A DNA stretch of 64,000 bases. Origin: Haemaphysalis longicornis. Its lineage: Eukaryota; Arthropoda; Arachnida; Ixodida; Ixodidae. The position numbers were made by a program, and so were the translations under genes. The stretch is from assembly GCA_013339765.2 (NCBI GenBank), contig CM023448.1:194286409-194350408 (forward strand), written 5' to 3'. This document shows, piece by piece, positions 21,808-32,492 of this stretch (within the stretch, counting starts at the first letter, position 1; each line of letters starts with the position of its first letter). The notes under the pieces are model-generated. The model saw only the letters and a list, made by a program, of their open reading frames with translations, was not told where the DNA came from and did no database searches.

Positions 21808-22267
21808 GCCTAGTGCGTTTAGGTGGATTCGAAAGTGCCTGAATTCGCTTCTATCCATCCGTATTTCTGTCATGCGTTGGTCGCTTTCTTGCTCGATTTT
21901 TGCTTGCGGCATTTTCCGCACTTGAAGTTTTTTTTTCTCCCGTAGCTGTCCTATATTTTCTTTACCTCGTTTGGCTAGCTTTTCTTTCATCCCTGTGTCA
22001 TCTCAACGCCCTTTTCTACTAGTCAGTCGCCTCTTTTATTTCCGTACTCCACCAGCCTATCGGTTTTCTCTTCCCTTTTAATCAGTTACGTTTCTTGTCT
22101 TCATGCATCTTCGTTTTTATGAAGACAATTTTTTTTGTCGTAATCCTAATTTTTTTCTGAGTTTCTATTTATTTCGCCTTCCGCCACATCAGCGATAGTT
22201 TTACACTGTACATACATAGTGAAAATTAATTTCTCCGTCTGCGAATATTTCTGGATGTACCTGGGTT
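21808..22267. other. Anonymous T-rich stretch
   Basis: I see nothing recognisable here. It is T-rich on the plus strand. Confidence 0.4.
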
Positions 22268-22288
22268 GCGCTTCCAAAGTGCAAACTA

Positions 22289-22330
22289 TGTATGTATGTA
22301 TGTATGTATGTATGTATGTATGTATGTATG

Positions 22331-22361
<31 letters not shown>

Positions 22362-22503
22362 TGTATGTATGTATAGTATGTATGTATGTTATGTATGATA
22401 TGTATGTATGTAGTAGTATGTATGTATGTATGTATGTATGTATGTATGTATGTATGTATGTATGTATGTATGTATGTATGTATGTATGTATGTATGTATG
22501 TAT
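22289..22503. repeat. (TATG)n microsatellite
   Basis: About 50 tetranucleotide units with a few slips around 22360-22415. It sits exactly at the 3' end of the minus-strand LINE and probably grew from its tandem tail. Long ORFs reading MYVCMYVC or IHTYIHTY are artefacts of the repeat. Confidence 0.9.
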
Positions 22504-22730
22504 TGAACAATAGAAGGAAAGGAAGGTCCACCAGCAGGCGTAAATTGTCTCGCCTAGGGGCGGACACCGGAACGCCTGCTGGTGTAGGGGAGGTGGGATA
22601 GGGAGGAAAGAGTACATAGGAATAGGTGGATAAGGTAGAGGGCTTACATCAATCGCATACAACACATAGGCAAGATTAAGAAGGAACATATATACAGCAA
22701 ATTGGTGTAAGAAAAAAATGAAAAAAATTA

Positions 22731-23145
22731 CGCCCACCTTCCCTCGCGGGAACCCTGGTGTGATGCGACGCTGAAGGGGGTTCCATTGGCGTCGCATCAA
22801 ACAATCGTCGGGTACGGCAAGAGAGCAAGCGCAAAGCGCAGCGCGGACGACCGTCGACTGAGAGACCGGCCGGAGCGCGGCACTCCGCTTCTATGCGCAG
22901 CGCGCCCGAAGAAGAGGAGACCGCGGAGAGAGAGAGTACTGCACATGCTCACAGTGCGCAGCCGCGCGCAGCGCGACCGCAGATGTTGGGAGAGAGTGTT
23001 CGCTATCGGAGAGAGGAGAGGAGGCGAGCGGTGGAGAGACGCAGCTGTGCGGACGCGGACGACGGACGCACGCGGGACAGGGCCGCCGGCAAGAGATGCT
23101 CCTCTCAGCGTCGCATCTAAAAAAAACGAGGAGTTAAGAGCAAAG
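22731..23145. mobile_element. GC-rich insertion with hairpin end
   Basis: Absent from the sister LINE 3'UTR at 48 kb, so it is an insertion. Near its left end lies a perfect hairpin, TGATGCGACGC at 22761-22771 and its complement at 22789-22799. The right end repeats the motif in inverse orientation (CAGCGTCGCATCT at about 23107). The centre is GC-rich with GAGAGAG tracts and no coding capacity. The class is unknown. Confidence 0.5.
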
Positions 23146-23259
23146 GACAAATACATATAAACACTAGACATATAAATAAACATCAAGGTATAGGACACAG
23201 TGGTGTAGCAGAAAAGACACCTGCACACATACACACACACATATACACACACAGGAAAG

Positions 23260-23800
23260 CTACGCCTGCAGCAGCACTCTACTGCAACCTGGGCGGTTAC
23301 ATGTTCTAGCGGAGTGCGCTGTGGAGCCCCGAGGCACCCAGGTATGCACCCAGGGCCTCGAGAACTTTGTCCCGCTCCCTGGCACTGCCTGGGGCAAAAG
23401 TAGTTCCTCGAGCGGCCGCACTCCTCGTAGCACGGCCAGCAGGTCTGCCCGCCCTGCCACAAACTTGGGGCACTCGTAGAGTACGTGTGGCAGGGACTGC
23501 ACGGGCGCTCGGCAGTGAGTACAGGCGGGGCTGGCCACCCGCCCCAGTCGGTTTTTCCGCTCTGCCGTCCAGGCGTCCCCCACACGGATGCGAAGGACTG
23601 CCGAGCGCAGTCGACGAGGCAGGCGTGATGCCCGCACAGGCGGCAGGCCCCCTCCGACTCGCAGCCTTGGGTCTGGATGCCTGGTCCGGAGGTGTCGTTG
23701 GATGAGCAGGCGGGCGTCGTCCTCTGCCGCCTCGGCCACCATGTCCGAGGGAGGCAGCGCCGTTTGTGGTCGCATCCTGAGCTGTATGTTCCGTTTTCAT
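23260..23800 (-). pseudogene. LINE polyprotein C-terminus with CCHC knuckle
   Basis: A minus-strand open frame of about 170 codons. It has a conserved LRSAVLRIRVGDAWTAERKN block, then CTHCRAPVQSLPHVLYECPK, a C-x2-C-x8-H-x4-C zinc knuckle, and a terminal stretch ending ...RVLLQA at about 23262. This is the post-RT C-terminal region of a non-LTR element, probably of the I superfamily. No upstream RT remains. GC content is much higher than in the flanks. A GC-driven overlapping frame on the same strand is not the real one. Confidence 0.7.
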
Positions 23801-23830
23801 ATATAGCTTTGTTTCGCTCAACCTCTCATA

Positions 23831-25209
23831 CAATGGTTCTGAGACCCTCTATGCTCGACTGTCTTTTATCGCTTTCCCACTTTACTTGTCTGTCACACTT
23901 GCTTTCTGCGTTTGCAATACGGACAAAGAAAAGAGCCATTGCGATCGTGCATCCATTGGAATGTTTTACGCGGGTGTCCATATCGCCAACTGAGATGATT
24001 TTACCCGAGTCTTTGAACTCGCCGATATCTATTCTGAGTCAGGCTACCATTTCCAAATTTTCTTCTATGCATGCGCGGCTGGTACACCCATAGACAACTC
24101 CAAACTATGTTCTTTTCCTTGCTATTGTGCCTTTGAACCGTAGGTGCCCTTTACAGGTTTCATTCACACTTTTCCAGCCACTGAGTCTGCTTAGAGTCGG
24201 CTTTACTATTTCATATAAATGCAATGCTAGGTATAAATGTAGGTACAAATTCTGCAGGTACCAATCATCTACATTTGCACTACTATTATAATTACATATG
24301 TTAAATTGAGCTATTCCGCATTTATTTTGAAGATACAAGGCGTCGCGAAAAAAGCTCTTTGGCTTTCGTGTTGGGGTCGTCGTCAAGGAATGCTTACTCT
24401 TGAAGATGGAGAGACGGGAAACTTACCATTCCAATACAAAATTCACTATTATCCACAATTCTTCCGTACCAATATAAAATGTAAAGTTTTCTCTGTGTCT
24501 GTGTTGCTCAGAGTTCGCAAGATAGGCCCACCAAGACCGCAGGCGTGGGGAGCTACGGGAGCATGGCAACGGGAGAGCAACGGGTGAGCGCTAATCAAGA
24601 CTGTTTTCCCACGCAGAATACATATATTAGAGGCAGGAGAGCCCACGGAAGTTCAGCTCCGTCGCCAGAGCGAAAAGAGAGAGGGCTGGCCAGCGAGCGG
24701 CGCCAGCCGTCCCGTGCTCGCCGCCTTTCGATCGGCTGTTTTGCTTGCCTCCACGGCTGAGTGCTGAGCACACTCGCCGAGCAATATATACCGGCGGCTT
24801 CGGTTAACGATCCTGGCAGGCTCGGAACCCGGTCCTGGACGGCACTTGTCGCACGATCGACGGTTCCTCCGAGGTTGTTCCGCTTCAGCCGCTCACTTTC
24901 TAGGCATGAGATGAGGTCGCATTTGTTATTCCTCCTTTTGTTTTCTCTTTGTTGTCTTCTCGGTCAGGTTGAGTCCTTGTTTAGAGGCATACGCGGCTGG
25001 TAGGGCGCTTGGGTGCGGATAAATCTACGACCGAGCTGCGCTTTAACGTCTTCAATAAGCCGTGATTCGCTGGCCTATTCTCTCCCATGGAAAGGAGAAA
25101 CCTTATGTGACCTCTGGAGACAGAAGCTCAGGTGAACTTATTGCAGCCTTATATCAGCCCGAATTAATTTGCCAAGTGTGGTTTCTGGGGGTGTTGGTCA
25201 TCCGTTTCT
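23831..25209. other. Anonymous region with a promoter-like GC-rich block
   Basis: Mostly unassigned. The part 24630-24910 is GC-rich and includes a TATATA at about 24784, followed by the short signal-peptide-like ORF listed separately. An LTR origin for this block cannot be excluded. Confidence 0.35.
24910..24999 (+). CDS. Possible first exon encoding a signal peptide
   Basis: An ATG at 24910 opens a short reading frame that starts MRSHLLFLLLFSLCCLLGQ, a typical n-region, long Leu-rich h-region and small c-region of a secretory signal peptide. At 24966 the sequence CAG/GTTGAG could serve as a splice donor just after the Gln. If unspliced, the frame stops at about 25002. A TATATA lies about 120 bp upstream in a GC-rich stretch. 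This fits a first coding exon of a secreted protein, but no second exon is recognised and a hydrophobic chance ORF is possible. Confidence 0.3.
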
Positions 25210-25301
25210 GAAAACAAGCGCTGGGATGGACAAGGGACAAAGCAAGTAGCCAGGGCCTCTCTACTTGCTTCGTCCTTCGTCCCTCCCAGCGCTTGTTTTC
25301 A
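25210..25301. repeat. Solo hairpin resembling a PLE terminus
   Basis: Left arm TGAAAACAAGCGCTGGGATG... to 25249 and right arm from 25261 to 25301 are nearly exact complements (about 40 bp each), with an 11-bp loop. The arrangement is like the inverted ends of the PLE copies elsewhere in the window, but with no coding sequence between the arms. Confidence 0.6.
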
Positions 25302-25469
25302 TAACTTGCCAACTCATGAATGGCTTCGAAATGGTAAAAAAAAGCAACGTTTCTGCAATGGTTTCTGTCGAAAGGCTGCATGATTTCCCTGAAACTGTTG
25401 CCCTGTGCGAGGAGCAGGCTTCGGTATTTGTTAATTCTGACATGGTTCGCGGCAATACGTTGTTCATCT

Positions 25470-26790
25470 TTCATGATCATCGCCAGCTTATGTGTGTCCA
25501 CTGCAGGGCAAAAATCTCCCCCACTGACCTACAACTTCTCATATCCTGCGCTTTGCCAATCCATTCTGTGCCACCAAATTGCCTTATCTCATCCCTCCCC
25601 CCAGTGTTGACAGTCTTTTTATCGTTCTAGTCCCGTCTCTCGGTTGTCACTGCGTTACCCTAGTGGCCCACCGGTTCTCGGTTCACAGAATTACATTTCC
25701 ACCCAACCGCACCTCGTTCTACGAATTTTAACTAATGTGTCTTCCACCCGACTTTGGTCCCCAATCCAAGACGTTCGTTTCCTATATCTCAAAGTGTTCC
25801 TCCTACAATTTCAATGGCTCTTTGGGGTTACGTACGTTTCCTTTCAGCGTTATTAGCAAGCACTGAAGCTTCTGAGCCATAAGTCATAATCGGGAGTACG
25901 CATTGGCCGTATACCTTTCGTTTTAGGGGAGTAGGCAACCTACTTTTTATTAGGGTGCCTACCGGAGTGCTCTACAGTCAATTGAAATTCTACACCCGAT
26001 TTTCTTCTCGTGATTTTCATCGGCACTCACAATTTGATCTAAATAAGTATATTGGTCTTTTACTGCCTGGCTTGAAGGGGCGCTTTCTTATTACTTTCGA
26101 CATGCTCATATTTATTATTAACCATACGGCTAAGCTTTCTGAGTGTGGTTCCTGAAGCATCGATCCATTGCAGGTCTCTCGAATCACTGAACAATTCACT
26201 GATTCACTGAACGATGTAGACCGCGAATTGCAGGTGGCTCAATTATTCTGTATTTACTTGCATCGAGGACTGTTGTCATTCACACTTTCTAAATATCTCC
26301 TGTAGAAATGCTGAGAATAATTTCGGTGCGATGGTGTTCCTTTGTCTTGAGACCTTCCTGAAAGGGAACTTCTCACTCTCGTTATGAAGCGTTCACGTGA
26401 CCGTATAGATTCCTTGCATATGACATCTCTTCTACTGCCTGTTCTTTGATTGCTTTCAGCACGACAGGGGACTGTAGTGCTGAAAAGGCTTTTTCATAGG
26501 CTAAAAGCAAAATGCTTTTTGCTAGGCATAAACGCCATGTAAACGGGCTTCTCGGGTATCTCCGTCGTCTGGTTGATGGAGTAAATGTAATCAATTGTTG
26601 AACTGTCTTTCCCAAATTCAGCCAGTTTTCTCGGTAGCTTTAAATCTAGGCGTTACCTATAACTACTGTCTTGGTAAACAACACGAACAATTTCCGCAGG
26701 GCAGTCACGTCTGCTTGCATGTTTTGAAGGTGAAAGCCTACCGATTCTTATTAACAACTACTTTGCTGCAACGTCGCATTTGCACCGCTT
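25470..26790 (-). pseudogene. RTE-type LINE, heavily decayed
   Basis: Minus-strand remnant. Recognisable pieces are VYGQCVLPIMTYGSEA at about 25890-25940 (the post-RT 'LP-M-YG-E' motif of RTE elements), a TWS-like QD(I/V) segment at about 25770, and a 3' end where GCCCTGCAGTGGAC matches the ALQW-stop end of the copy at 3.6 kb. Further upstream, the region matching the RT core is full of stops and frameshifts. It is older than the 3.6-kb fragment. The 3' side touches the solo hairpin. Confidence 0.65.
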
Positions 26791-26819
26791 TCTTCGCTTT
26801 CGTTTCTTTCCTGCTTTTC

Positions 26820-26965
26820 TGATGGAGGCGAAAAGCGCAAATTCCCGTGTGTAGAGATTTCGGCGTACGTTAAAAATCCCCAGATTGTCTAAATTATTCT
26901 GAAGCACTCCACTACAGCGTGGCGCATAGCCCAAGTGCAGCTCCGGTGCGTTAAACCTCAGGGTC
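26820..26965 (+). mobile_element. SINE body fragment
   Basis: Plus-strand piece beginning TGATGGAGGCGAAAAGCGCA and continuing through TTTCGGCGTACGTTAAAAAT, CCCCAGATTGTC and GGTGCGTTAAACCTC. It corresponds to the body of the tRNA-headed SINE without its head or tail, and is diverged. Confidence 0.7.
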
Positions 26966-27063
26966 AGCTTTCATTTCTTTGTCTTTAGGCGCGAATTACT
27001 TCATCCTAATTCTTATCTTATACAGCGCGTATGCGTCTCTTTCGCCGCTTTCGTGCCATCGTG

Positions 27064-27460
27064 TTCAGGTGTCACGCGGAACGCATCATTGTACAACTTT
27101 CCCGTTTCCAATTCATAGTTTTGTTAATTTTGTGAAGCGGGTACCTTGCCCCTCAAGCCACCTGATCTGATTCCTGGCCAACCCACGAATTGTGTATGTG
27201 CCACGAAGAAAAGAATAACAACAAGGACAACATTTGTTCTGCGCTGGCAACATGTAGAGATAGCCCAGTTACAAAACGGCTTGATAAATTTAAGTGCTTC
27301 TTGAACACACACACACAGCAACCCACACACACCACCACACACGTACACCTCCCATCACACACCCGTACGCCTCCACCTCGCCACGTCAGGCACGCGGAAC
27401 CACATGTACAACTTTCCCGCCAATCAATTGTACATTGGAACGGGTACCTGCCCCCGCCAC
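27064..27460. repeat. Diverged duplication bordering the CA array
   Basis: The segment at about 27064-27155 (CACGCGGAACGCATCATTGT, ACAACTTTCCCG, GGGTACCTTGCCCC) recurs at about 27387-27455 (CACGCGGAACCACATGTACA, ACTTTCCCG, GGGTACCTGCCCCC), about 322 bp apart in the same orientation. Confidence 0.65.
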
Positions 27461-28560
27461 CGACACCGCCAACCCACGTACACAAGACAGAACACACCAC
27501 AACGCAACATTGCGCGCGACACACATCCATGACAGCACACACGCACCACACACGCTAAAATTAACCGCACACACACACACGCACACACAGCACACACACA
27601 CACCAAGTACCACCGCACACACACACACACACCACCACACACACACGCCCACACACACCGCACACACACGACACAGCACGCGCACACAACACACACACTA
27701 CACGCACACACACACACAGCCCACGCACACGCACACACACCACACGTAAAACACACGCACACACACAACACCACCAGCACGCACACACACACCACACACG
27801 CACAACACACACACACACGCACACACGCACGCACACGCACACACGCACACACACACACACCAACACACCACACACACGCACACCGCACGCACGCACACAC
27901 ACACACACGCACACACACAGCACGCACGACACACAACGCCCCACACACACGCACACACACACTCACGCACAACACGACACACCACAACAAACAGCACACA
28001 CACGCACCACACACACGCACACACACACCCGCCGCACGACACCACCACACACACGCAACACACACATACCACACAGCACGCACACACACACAACACACAC
28101 AACACACACACCACACACACAACACACATCACACGACACACGCACACACACACGCACACACACACACGCACGCAACACACACGCACACACACACACACGC
28201 ACACACACACACACACGCACACAAACACCCCACACACAACCACGCAACACACATGACACACCCCACAACACACGCATCACACACACACACGCACGCACAC
28301 ACCACACGCACACAACACACACACAACAAACACCACACACAGCACAATACACAGCACGCACCACACACACCACACACACACACACACCACACACATACGC
28401 ACACACACGCACCCACGCACACCACAACAACACACACACGCACGCCCGCACGCACCACACACCCCAGCACCACCACACACACACCCCGCACACACAACAC
28501 ACGCAGACCACGCACACACACACACCCACACACGCACCACCACACGCAACACACGCAACA

Positions 28561-28640
<80 letters not shown>
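27303..28640. repeat. 1.3-kb CA-rich simple sequence
   Basis: A long interrupted (CA)n array with CACG, CAACA, CACCA and CGCA variants, ending in a pure CA run of about 35 units at 28566-28638. The ORFs of 130-260 codons rich in VCVCV or HTHTH on either strand are repeat artefacts. Confidence 0.95.
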
Positions 28641-28645
<5 letters not shown>

Positions 28646-28659
28646 TGCACGCTGTTCCG

Positions 28660-29428
28660 AATGAGCCCGCCGCTGTGCTTCCTTCAATACTCTTCGGCTG
28701 TGCGGCGGAGCCTCCACAACGTGCACCTTTCAATCAGGCCCTCCCTGTTGGTGACTCGATTGATTGTAGGGTTTAACGCGCCGACGCAACGCAGGCGATG
28801 AGGCGCGCCGTAGTGGAGGGCTCCGGATTAATTTTGACCACCTGGGGATCTTTAACGTGCGCCGAAATCTCGTACACACGGGCGTTTTTGCTTTTCGCCT
28901 CCATCAAAAAAGCGGCCGCCGCGGCCGGGAATCGAACCCGCGACCCCTGTTGGTGACTCACGCTTGCAGCCGGCAATTCAAACGCGTCGCTACACTTCTT
29001 GATCACAGGCGCCTCGCTGTCGGCGCGATCAAACTTCGATGGCGTGCCGACGCAACACGCAGCGACCTGTCCCAAGGACACGGAGGCCCCGCGTCCGCTG
29101 CGGAGACCTCCTCTCTCCCCTCTCTCGGACTTAGCGTGTGCCGCTACTACCGACTGTGTTGTGTGTGTCTGTGCCGGTCGTGACGTGTGCACAATCTAGA
29201 AGGAACGCTTGTTTTGACCGTTGGCGCTTTGGGTATAAATAAGACCCCCCAAGCGCTGTAGTGCATTCCTGTTTGAGCAGTTAATCAATGCTGTCACTCT
29301 GCTCGAGTACTGTACTGTAACCTCGCCCGTCCGGGCATTGTTCTTTGGCTTCGGCTCATCTCTTGCTATGAAGTAAACAGTTACGTTTGCCTACGGCTTC
29401 TGGGATTCTTCGAGGCAGCAACATTGGA
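28660..29428 (+). promoter_or_regulatory. Possible LTR or promoter block with TATAAATA
   Basis: A GC-rich segment, interrupted by a SINE, with a canonical TATAAATA at 29234 and a following CA/T-rich start region. It ends near 29428 in GAGGCAGCAACA, a TG...CA-type terminus, just before TTGGATGGC, which could be a primer-binding site. This order (enhancer-like GC block, TATA, short downstream region, CA end) fits an LTR of a gypsy- or BEL-type element, but no second LTR or gag follows. A host promoter is the alternative. Confidence 0.25.
28758..28944 (-). mobile_element. tRNA-headed SINE, 5'-truncated, 15-bp target duplication
   Basis: Minus-strand SINE with a short tail GATTGATTGTAGGG and an intact body, cut off within the head just past the B box. 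An exact direct repeat CCCTGTTGGTGACTC flanks it at 28743-28757 and 28945-28959, so the truncation occurred at insertion. It interrupts the LTR/promoter-like block. Confidence 0.9.
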
Positions 29429-29548
29429 TGGCCGCTCGCTTCAAACCACGCTACCACACGCATGTCGGAGGCGACGGAGCTCGGCTCGGGTCGGCCTTCC
29501 CGTACGTAGCAACGGGTTGTCAGCGGTGGGACGACAACTTTGCAACAA

Positions 29549-29725
<177 letters not shown>

Positions 29726-30242
29726 GCGCGACGTAGTCATCCGTGTAGGCATGAACCTTAACTTCGCCCGATAACCAGGAAAAACCCTGTACACTGACTC
29801 AGCAGAATGCTAAGGCAAAGCGGTTCCAATACAATGCGAAAAACAAGGTTGAAAGGGGGAAGCCTTGCCCAGGAGACGTATTGATGAGTCTGGAGCGGCT
29901 GTATGGAAATCCCAAAGGTATTTTGGTTTGGCCAAAAGAGGAACGAAACGCTCCAGATTCGCTGGTTTTAGTTGGGATAGTGGTGCACTTCCAACTTGCC
30001 TTTGAGCCAAATACGTAACACTGGGCCACATTGGTCATTCGCACTCAAGGATGTCAAGCGAGCCTCGCAGACATGGATGGGGCGATAACTTCCTTTATTG
30101 GCGTCTGCGCGTTCCTTGTCGCAAAGCTTGTTTATGGGCTACAATGTGCGCGTTCCAAGGTTCAAATCCTACATAGAGTATTTGCGACTTTTGTATTAGG
30201 GCCTCAATGGAACCTATGCGCAGAGATAACTTGTTTCTTCCA
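29726..30242. other. Anonymous region
   Basis: Nothing firmly recognised. GTCGCAAA near 30118 and TTTGCGAC near 30183 are complementary and enclose a GGTTCAAATCC, but the rest does not fold like a tRNA. Confidence 0.35.
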
Positions 30243-30527
30243 TTAGTGCATGGAAGTGATGCCTAACGCATGTGTGTACGGCAACTTGTGCCTTGTTTTT
30301 CTTTTTTTTTTGCTTTTATAAATTGGTGCATCGTCCACTTGTACTAAACATAATTTAACAGTGACTAAGTTGCCATTACCTTTTCTGCTTGTCTCGACGG
30401 GTAAAATTAGCGCTAAGCCACCATGAGGTTTCTTAAAGGAGGTTGTGGACACTTTTCCATTCCTTACTGCGAGGTTTTCTCGGCAATATCTGTTTACCTT
30501 TTCAATGAAGGATTTGACGAGAGACAT
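30243..30527 (-). CDS. Unrecognised 94-residue ORF, plausible coding
   Basis: Minus-strand ORF from an ATG at 30527 to a stop at 30243. The frame stays open upstream to about 30582. The sequence has even, protein-like composition: FIEKVNRYCRENLAVRNGK, a GGLALILPVET stretch, VKLCLVQVDDAP, and a basic KSKKKRKTRHK segment that could be a nuclear localisation signal before the C-terminus. I do not recognise the family. It could be an exon of a host gene or a fragment of an unknown transposon. No splice sites or polyadenylation signal clearly define it. Confidence 0.35.
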   Translation of the reverse strand: MSLVKSFIEKVNRYCRENLAVRNGKVSTTSFKKPHGGLALILPVETSRKGNGNLVTVKLCLVQVDDAPIYKSKKKRKTRHKLPYTHALGITSMH

Positions 30528-30582
30528 TAATAAAGAGGCTGTTCCCGGTGCCGGTTTGTCGCTAGCCCTACAGAGGTCCCTA

Positions 30583-31872
30583 TAGGGCTAGTGTTTTACA
30601 GCGTGTAATGCGTGTGTTTACCGCCAAACGCGAGAACATTTTTCTTTAAGCTTTAACTTACCACCCTTTCAGTTAAAACATGGCTACACACAAAAATTGG
30701 CGCAGCTTGCACTAGGGGTGTAAGGCTGGAGAAATAGCAGAGCTGGCGGCCCCTCTCCCTTCGTCGGAGACCCGCTGTTGCGCCTCACATGGATTTCAGA
30801 ACTTGCCGCTGAACGTTCTCCATGAAGTGGTAGGCCCGGATCGTTTTGTCTGCGGAATTTCACACCTCTCTCGAAGTGGACCGCGTTAGCACGTGCTAGA
30901 ACCCGCAGCAACCGACTTCGCGAACTCGGCGTCTGTAGCGCAAACTCGGCATCTGCTCCCCCCTTCAGGGGTGAGCGCACGTGAACTGGCGAGTAGAAGA
31001 GTACGCGAGAGATCACGCCAAGAACGCTGGGCAGAGTGTTCTCGAAGGTCGAGCTGGCCAATGCCGGGCGCTCCTCACGAGGCGCACGCTCACGTGCGCT
31101 CGGCATTTTTTCTTGGTATTTTTTTCTGGTAACACTATACGACGGAACTGAGAACTTAGACAGCTCTTCTGTTAAAGAAACTGTTGGTCGGACGATTGCC
31201 GCCTTATGGAATCACCTGAAACCGTTGATCATTGATGTGCTCCTTCTTGGATGAGTGTTAACTTTTGTATTGTATATTAATCGCGAGTCTCCCATGAATT
31301 GAAGAGAACACGAAGATTTCACAGCGGGGAGAGAGGGAAAGCCCCGGTCGCATCGCAAACCATCTCCGGTGACGGCAGCGCGATCGGCGTCGCCAGACGA
31401 GATTGCCGAAGCACCCTCTCAACGCGCCACTCACTCTAAAAATGCTGCCGCTGCGAATCCCCGGCGTTTGAAAAACACTGCAAATAAGGAAGACGAGTCT
31501 CCTTCCAATGCCGAGGCCGCGGGTAGGAGGGCGTAGTACAGATTTCACACAATATAACTCCCGACGTGTTCACAAAAATTTCGAGATTTGTGGTCAGAGG
31601 GTATCCAAGTGCAGTATTGTTAGGCACGCCGGATATTTAAGGCGGAAATATCAATCTGATACACTCATGAGTCATGACTATCAAAGCTGAGACCCATGTG
31701 GCCTTTATTTGTCGCAAAAAAGTGGCGGCCAGCTGTTAAGTGAATAGTGCTGCAAATGGCGAACGTTTCACGTGTGCAACACGGCTGCTCAAAAATTTGT
31801 CTTAATTTCAACTCATCGGCCTAATGATACAGGTATTGTTAAGAGGGCCACTTCCACGAAACCCTTACAGCG
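30583..31872. other. Anonymous region
   Basis: No gene was recognised. A 140-codon minus-strand ORF at 30684-31106 lies in GC-rich sequence and has no motif. Near 31070-31110, the GCTCACGTGCGCTCGGCATT block is an inverted relative of the 71-bp repeat at 20.5 kb. CTAGCCCTA and its complement form a small hairpin at about 30565-30592. Confidence 0.4.
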
Positions 31873-32492
31873 TTCATCTTCACTAGGCGCAGAAAGACAC
31901 GGACGAACGACTGAGGTAAACACAAACAGGGCGCCCTTGCAGAGACCTTGACAGAGACAGTTTGTCAGCCGGTCCAAGCCTCGGTTCAAAGCCAAACTAG
32001 GGGCCTTTCTTCAACACACGTTTCAGTCTTTCCGGTACTTGGCAGTGTCCGTGGATGATGACGTCCCCTGGTGATTCTTGCGATGCTCTCTTCGGGAGGG
32101 TTCGGCCTAATTAAGTTCCAAAGAAAGTCCCCCGTCCTTTCTGCCGACGCATGCCACTCGCGCCCCTCGCGCACACCATTGCGGAATCCACCACGTTCAT
32201 AGAGCAGAATCTGGAGCCGGTCGTTGAAAAAGCGACACTGGCGCTGCCACCCGGACCGGGAATTGCTGCGGAAGCGTCTTGTGTGCTTTCTAGATGGCTT
32301 CAGCCACCCCGATGTAGCCTCCAACTCTCGAGAGCAGATGCCGTATCTAAATAGCACGAGAAGACTTTTGCCTTGCAAACACAAACTGCAATTACGGAAA
32401 CTAAAAGTGCCGTGTTAGGTAAATCAAGGTTATGACATTGAAAAGAGCCCACTGTCGTTCGCCCGTGTCTTTCTGCGCCGAGTGAAGATGAA
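31873..32492. mobile_element. Small PLE with inverted ends
   Basis: The outer ends TTCATCTTCACTAGGCGCAG (31873) and the complement ending at 32492 form inverted repeats of about 40 bp that include AGAAAGACACGG(A/G)CGAACGA. They enclose about 540 bp with a minus-strand ORF. The layout is the same as in the three other PLE copies here: an antisense copy of the 3' end attached upstream of a truncated sense element. Confidence 0.55.
31986..32384 (-). pseudogene. Probable PLE N-terminal fragment
   Basis: A 132-codon minus-strand ORF, basic and Arg-rich, with ELEATSGWL near residue 20 and FNDRLQILLYERGG near residue 53. I cannot name a conserved motif. Its assignment to a PLE rests on lying inside the inverted-end element and on a general resemblance to the basic N-terminal region that precedes the RT in PLEs. 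It ends before any RT motif. Confidence 0.4.

Larger units (their letters stand above)
22268..23830 (-). mobile_element. LINE with TATG tail, interrupted in its 3'UTR
   Basis: A minus-strand LINE 3' part. Coding C-terminus is at 23260-23800, 3'UTR at about 23259-23146 and 22730-22505, then a CATA/TATG tail at 22503-22289. The same 3'UTR (GTCTCGCCTAGGGGCGGACA, GGGATAGGGAGGAAAGAGTA) occurs at 47.83-48.2 kb without interruption. That comparison places a foreign insert at about 22731-23145. The tail here has expanded into more than 200 bp of TATG repeats. Confidence 0.75.

Noticed and set aside
22201..22800. 199-codon ORF with IHTYIHTY repeats
   Set aside because: It translates the TATG microsatellite and parts of a LINE 3'UTR.
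22797..23585. 262-codon minus-strand ORF across the LINE 3' region
   Set aside because: It crosses the foreign insert, the 3'UTR and the wrong frame of the LINE C-terminus. The frame with the CCHC knuckle is 23260-23800.
27424..28801. Many long ORFs (130-260 codons) rich in Val/Cys or His/Thr
   Set aside because: They read through the CA-rich simple sequence on both strands and in several frames. They reflect the repeat and not genes.
30118..30190. Possible tRNA gene: complementary ends GTCGCAAA/TTTGCGAC and a GGTTCAAATCC box
   Set aside because: No A box at the right spacing, and the T, anticodon and D stems do not pair.
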